A DNA stretch of 64,000 nucleotides from positions 62,001-126,000 of the forward strand of contig CAKRJY010000007.1 in NCBI GenBank assembly GCA_934352055.1. The letters run 5' to 3'. The DNA is from an uncultured Lachnospiraceae bacterium (lineage in GTDB: Bacteria > Bacillota > Clostridia > Lachnospirales > Lachnospiraceae). The translations under genes and the position numbers were made by a program. This document shows, piece by piece, positions 61,129 to 64,000 of the stretch (within the stretch, counting starts at the first letter, position 1; each line of letters starts with the position of its first letter). The notes beneath the pieces were generated by a model. It did no database searches. It worked only from the letters and a program-made list of their open reading frames with translations, and was not told where the DNA came from.

Positions 61129-61512
61129 TTATTCCTCTGCCGAGATGGTCTTTATCCTGGTAAAGAAATAGACATATTTAAAGATAATAAGGAATATGAT
61201 AAATGCTCTCCCGTACCAATTCGGCATTGCTGCAAAGGCTAAGAGCAGCATACCCGATGCCGGAAGAAGCAGACTGAACTTTGTCTTTAAGGTCATACTC
61301 CGGTTTTGCACAAACTCGTCCAAGTGATTTTTGTATGATTTTGTGCCGTTAAACCATGTATGGAACTTTTCAGAACCTTTAGCAAGACAAAATGATGCTA
61401 ATAATAGAAAGGGTGTTGTTGGCAGTGCCGGCAAGACCACACCAACAGCACCGATTCCGATCGCTGCAAATCCCATGAGCAACCATAGGATTCGTAGTGG
61501 ATTTTTCTTCAT
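61129..61512 (-). CDS. YbaN-family (DUF454) membrane protein
   Basis: A 127-residue protein with three to four helices. The family pattern is clear: GFAAIGIGAVGVVLPALPTT with PFLLLASFCLAKGSEKFHTW, and the conserved loop NHLDEFVQNRSM. YbaN homologues are inner-membrane proteins of unknown role, sometimes near redox or DNA-processing genes. No clear operon partner. Start ATG at 61512. Confidence 0.85.
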   Translation of the reverse strand: MKKNPLRILWLLMGFAAIGIGAVGVVLPALPTTPFLLLASFCLAKGSEKFHTWFNGTKSYKNHLDEFVQNRSMTLKTKFSLLLPASGMLLLAFAAMPNWYGRAFIIFLIIFKYVYFFTRIKTISAEE

Positions 61513-61604
61513 ATAAAATATACCCTCCTGTTAGTTTATGCTAACCATTATATCACAGTTAGGTATGACTAACAAGTGGGAATATTTACTTAGAGGAAAC
61601 ATCG

Positions 61605-62045
61605 TTATTGGGGTAAGGTTGATGGAAAATTCTTCATACTTACTGTTTCCAAGGTACGCAACTGCTGTACGACCAACTGCCGAAGCAATTTCATTCGCTC
61701 TTTTTGTTCCTTCCCCTGATGAATCAAAACACCATTATAACTTTCCAAATTAGCAAGCACTAATAACTGGTTCAAGGTCGCAACATCTCGCATATTTCCC
61801 TATACGGACGGATTTTCGTCTTTCCACTGTCTCGCCGTCTTTCCAAATAGAACGACATTCAGCATGTCTGCTTCACTAGCATATGTACACGCCACCTGCG
61901 CAGATGTTAATTCTGGTGGAATCAAATTGTCCTTAATTGCATTTGTGGCAAGCCGTGCTTTAAATTCAGAATTTTTTCGTGCTATAAAATATTTTCTACT
62001 CATCACTTCTGCTATTTTTGAAAGAATTATTTCTTTATTATCCAC
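61605..62045 (-). pseudogene. C-terminal part of a KilA-N phage protein split by an amber codon
   Basis: A GTG start at 62045 with AAGGAGG seven bases upstream leads an 81-residue frame (MDNKEIILSKIAEVMSRKYF... ending ARQWKDENPSV), then TAG at 61800-61802, after which the same frame continues GNMRDVATLNQLLVLANLES and KLLRQLVVQQLRTLE for about 60 residues. Together they match the C-terminal region of KilA-N domain proteins of phages. The KilA-N domain itself is missing. The amber codon is most simply a mutation; readthrough is possible but there is no evidence for it. Confidence 0.7.
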
Positions 62046-62081
62046 ATTTATACCTCCTTATTTCAAGTTTATAACTACTAC

Positions 62082-62969
62082 TCAATAATGTAAAACCACA
62101 TTAGCAAAACCATACTTAACCCTGCTTCCCCCAGTTATTTCTAATTTCATATTATTTGCATAATTCAAACCTATTTCTAATTGAATAGGTGGAGATTGTG
62201 CATTTATCGGATATTCTTCAACATATTCACCATTTAAATAGACTTTTAGTATAACATCCTGTTTTTCATATTCATTAGTTCTTCCAACATCAAAGGTTAT
62301 TTTTGAATATTTCCCTTGCAAATCAAATAGGGCATATCCATCTCCTTCCCCAAAAAGTGAATGGTCATCATATATTATAAAACCTTTATTATATGTACTA
62401 CTTCCCATTGAAAAAGACTTTCCATCCGTAGGAAGATATTTCGCATAACAAGTTCCTTCATACAAAACATCCGTATCAAACAAATCGACTTTTGTTTCAG
62501 TAGCTACATTTCCCCCATTAGCATTATAAAATACTATATTTTGACCAGAATCATATAATAATTTATTTTTTAACACCAAATTCAAAATTCCTTCAGAATA
62601 ATAGTTATTATTGTCAACCACTATTATAGATTTATTTACAGCCTCTTGAACTTTTAATCCATCAGATATAAGGGCAGGATTTTTAAATTCAAAGTTAGGT
62701 GTACTTGATATTTGACTCTGGAGGTCAGTATTCTGTTGATTCAATATATCTATTTGTTCGTCTTTATATTTAGCTTCTTCATATACTGTTTGTAATGCTT
62801 GTTTAAAAGACATATCCTTATCTACTGAATCAAAATACTCTGATAATGTTTCAACAGTATTTTTCTCTAAAGTAGCTTGAGTTGAAAAATTACCAAGAAA
62901 AAAGATGAGAACAGAACCTAATGTTGTAATAAGTGCTCCAATTATTGCACCCTTAATTGTATCACTCAT
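62082..62969 (-). CDS. Membrane-anchored protein with NPCBM-like C-terminal domain
   Basis: A 295-residue protein. One N-terminal helix (GAIIGALITTLGSVLIFFLG) is followed by a predicted coiled coil (residues about 65-95, EEAKYKDEQIDILNQQNTDL). The C-terminal about 120 residues (GFIIYDDHSLFGEGDGYALF; KITFDVGRTNEYEKQDVILK) resemble the NPCBM/NEW2 carbohydrate-binding beta-sandwich. The pattern suggests a surface or cytoplasmic-facing sensor of unknown ligand. The start at 62969 has AGGGGGGG upstream. AT-rich compared with neighbours, which hints at transfer. Confidence 0.6.
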   Translation of the reverse strand: MSDTIKGAIIGALITTLGSVLIFFLGNFSTQATLEKNTVETLSEYFDSVDKDMSFKQALQTVYEEAKYKDEQIDILNQQNTDLQSQISSTPNFEFKNPALISDGLKVQEAVNKSIIVVDNNNYYSEGILNLVLKNKLLYDSGQNIVFYNANGGNVATETKVDLFDTDVLYEGTCYAKYLPTDGKSFSMGSSTYNKGFIIYDDHSLFGEGDGYALFDLQGKYSKITFDVGRTNEYEKQDVILKVYLNGEYVEEYPINAQSPPIQLEIGLNYANNMKLEITGGSRVKYGFANVVLHY

Positions 62970-63051
62970 AATTTGCCCCCCCTTTTGCAAATAGATATTT
63001 ATAAACATAATATACCACATAACCTCAATTTTTTCTATCTCTGCGGCTATG

Positions 63052-63085
63052 TAAAAAGCGGTGTCAGCTTCACGCCAACACCGCT
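63052..63085 (-). terminator. Terminator at the end of the conjugative-element genes
   Basis: AGCGGTGT and ACACCGCT arms on the minus strand, then TTTTT. It lies 20 bases after the stop of the gene at 63105. Confidence 0.75.
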
Positions 63086-63104
63086 GTTTTCTTCGGTCAG
63101 TCCG

Positions 63105-63434
63105 TTATAAAATTCCTGCTTTTTTCAGATAACCCACGCTGTCATAGCATCCTCTGAAATATATTGTTTCCTGCTGCATATCGGAGAGCTTATTCCGAAG
63201 CTCCAAAATCTCTATCAGAGCCTTGCACTCATCCTCGGATAAATCACTCGGCTTTTCCGTATCAAACACCGCCATAACTCTCGGATACTGCTGATAAAGG
63301 CTTTCCATCCTGTCACTGACAGCTCGGTATTCTGGATTTTCTTTCGGCAGCTTTGCAATGACAGAGCTTAAATATTCCTCAAAGATGTTGCTATGGGCAT
63401 CTACAAAGGTTTCAAATCTAAAATTCTCAAACAC
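63105..63434 (-). CDS. Conjugative-element hypothetical protein (DUF6664-like)
   Basis: A 109-residue helical protein (FENFRFETFVDAHSNIFEEY; YQQYPRVMAVFDTEKPSDLS). Proteins of this shape are commonly found right after the giant helicase/methylase gene in clostridial conjugative elements. The GTG at 63434 has GGAGG eight bases upstream and is preferred to a TTG further up. Function unknown. It follows the large gene at 63511 on the same strand. Confidence 0.6.
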   Translation of the reverse strand: MFENFRFETFVDAHSNIFEEYLSSVIAKLPKENPEYRAVSDRMESLYQQYPRVMAVFDTEKPSDLSEDECKALIEILELRNKLSDMQQETIYFRGCYDSVGYLKKAGIL

Positions 63435-63510
63435 ATCTTTTACCTCCAACTTTCATATTCTTCACTCATTATACTTCCCAAAAATCAGCAATACAAATGT
63501 GCAAATTGGA

Positions 63511-64000
63511 TTAACGCTCACGGTCTGCATTTTTTCTTTCGGGCTGTTCCTCGCTATGGTCGGGCTCGGTATCCAGGACAGGGGTATCCTTTTCGTCCAG
63601 ATTAAGCTCGATGTTTAAGGCGTTAAGCCTGTCAGTCTTTTCTTTCAGCTCATCTTCAAAGGCAAAGAGCTTTTGTACCTCAGTCTTTGCGTTGGCAAGC
63701 TGATCCAAGATTTCCTCTTTTCTAGTCTTTGCGGCTTCCAGTTTTGCAGGGAGCTTGGCAAGCTCGTTTTCAATTCGGGTCAGATTTCTCAGAGCGTCAG
63801 AGCCTAATTCTACCTTGTGCCTTGTCTTGCCGCAGAGATTTAGGCAGTAGTGGGTGTTGACCATATCATAGAATACCTCCAGACGGAAGCCACGGTAACT
63901 GCCGACTTCCACGGGATTTGCAAGGGGATTTCCCTTGCAGACTGCCAAAAGCATTTCTCCTACATCGGATTTTTCCGTGTAGGTCACGCCTTTTAGGCTC
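63511..64000 (-). CDS. C-terminal end of a giant conjugative-element helicase/methylase protein
   Basis: The frame is open to the right edge, so only the last 163 residues are seen. The segment VGSYRGFRLEVFYDMVNTHY, then GKTRHKVELGSDALRNLTRI and a coiled coil (residues 85-125 of the visible part), are typical of the C-terminus of the multi-thousand-residue SNF2 helicase/DNA methylase proteins of Tn1549-like elements. The acidic tail (EPDHSEEQPERKNADRER) closes it. The catalytic domains lie outside the window. Confidence 0.7.
   Translation of the reverse strand, partial: SLKGVTYTEKSDVGEMLLAVCKGNPLANPVEVGSYRGFRLEVFYDMVNTHYCLNLCGKTRHKVELGSDALRNLTRIENELAKLPAKLEAAKTRKEEILDQLANAKTEVQKLFAFEDELKEKTDRLNALNIELNLDEKDTPVLDTEPDHSEEQPERKNADRER

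Noticed and set aside
1..64000. CRISPR array, rRNA and tRNA genes
   Set aside because: No regularly spaced direct repeats, rRNA-like stretches or convincing tRNA cloverleafs were seen.

Overview
The window comes from a low-GC Gram-positive anaerobe, most likely a butyrate-producing gut Lachnospiraceae (Clostridia). The basis is codon and base composition, AGGAGG ribosome sites, a T-box in front of thrS, a tandem glycine riboswitch, a butyryl-CoA:acetate CoA-transferase and the mobile-element families. Species cannot be read from this sequence. Most chromosomal genes lie on the minus strand.

Layout. 1-14.3 kb is housekeeping: the start of a P-type ATPase, a riboswitch-controlled alanine/glycine symporter, a GH3 beta-glucosidase with its catalytic domain last, a HIT protein, an ECF sigma/anti-sigma pair, T-box/thrS, a MarR-MATE operon, an Asp-box membrane protein and a two-gene ThrE exporter. 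14.4-18.4 kb is a decayed island: SWIM protein, ArsC/Spx-like protein, wrecked serine recombinase, ORF6N protein and XRE regulator. 18,512-35,430 is a 16.9 kb integrative mobilizable element. 35.4-60.8 kb returns to chromosome: rlmD, crcB, 5'-nucleotidase, but, glycosyltransferase, aminotransferase, csoR-copA, sugar kinase, MATE, rhodanese-TtcA fusion, larE, a xylulokinase/isomerase sugar operon with an AraC regulator, a split O-acetyltransferase, pepV and thrH. 61-64 kb holds phage-type debris and, at the edge, the tail of another conjugative element.

The main finding is the exact position of the mobile element. It sits inside the 3' end of the 23S rRNA methyltransferase gene (rlmD/rumA family). 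The original last 13 codons and terminator of that gene are stranded at 18,401-18,516. The element supplies a replacement 13-codon 3' end, beginning HVECVV where the native end reads HVETVV, plus a terminator. Both junctions share the hexamer ACATGC (TCRACATGC over nine bases). Inside the element, in order, are a small ORF ending at the junction, a large serine recombinase, a 47-aa partner, a strongly structured non-coding region closed by an 11-bp helix, a STAND NTPase with TPR-like repeats behind three TTGAC boxes spaced 11 bp apart, a two-component system with an ABC transporter (truncated at its end), relaxase and MobC-like genes, an AbrB/PIN toxin-antitoxin pair, ParM/ParR, TnpV and ParB. 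No type IV secretion genes are seen, so transfer would need a helper.

The most unusual items for follow-up are the att-spanning ORF that would form only in the excised circle, the structured RNA next to the recombinase, the STAND NTPase as a defence candidate, and two palindromes in and before the ORF6N gene that both encode the peptide KSQF(A/V)T.
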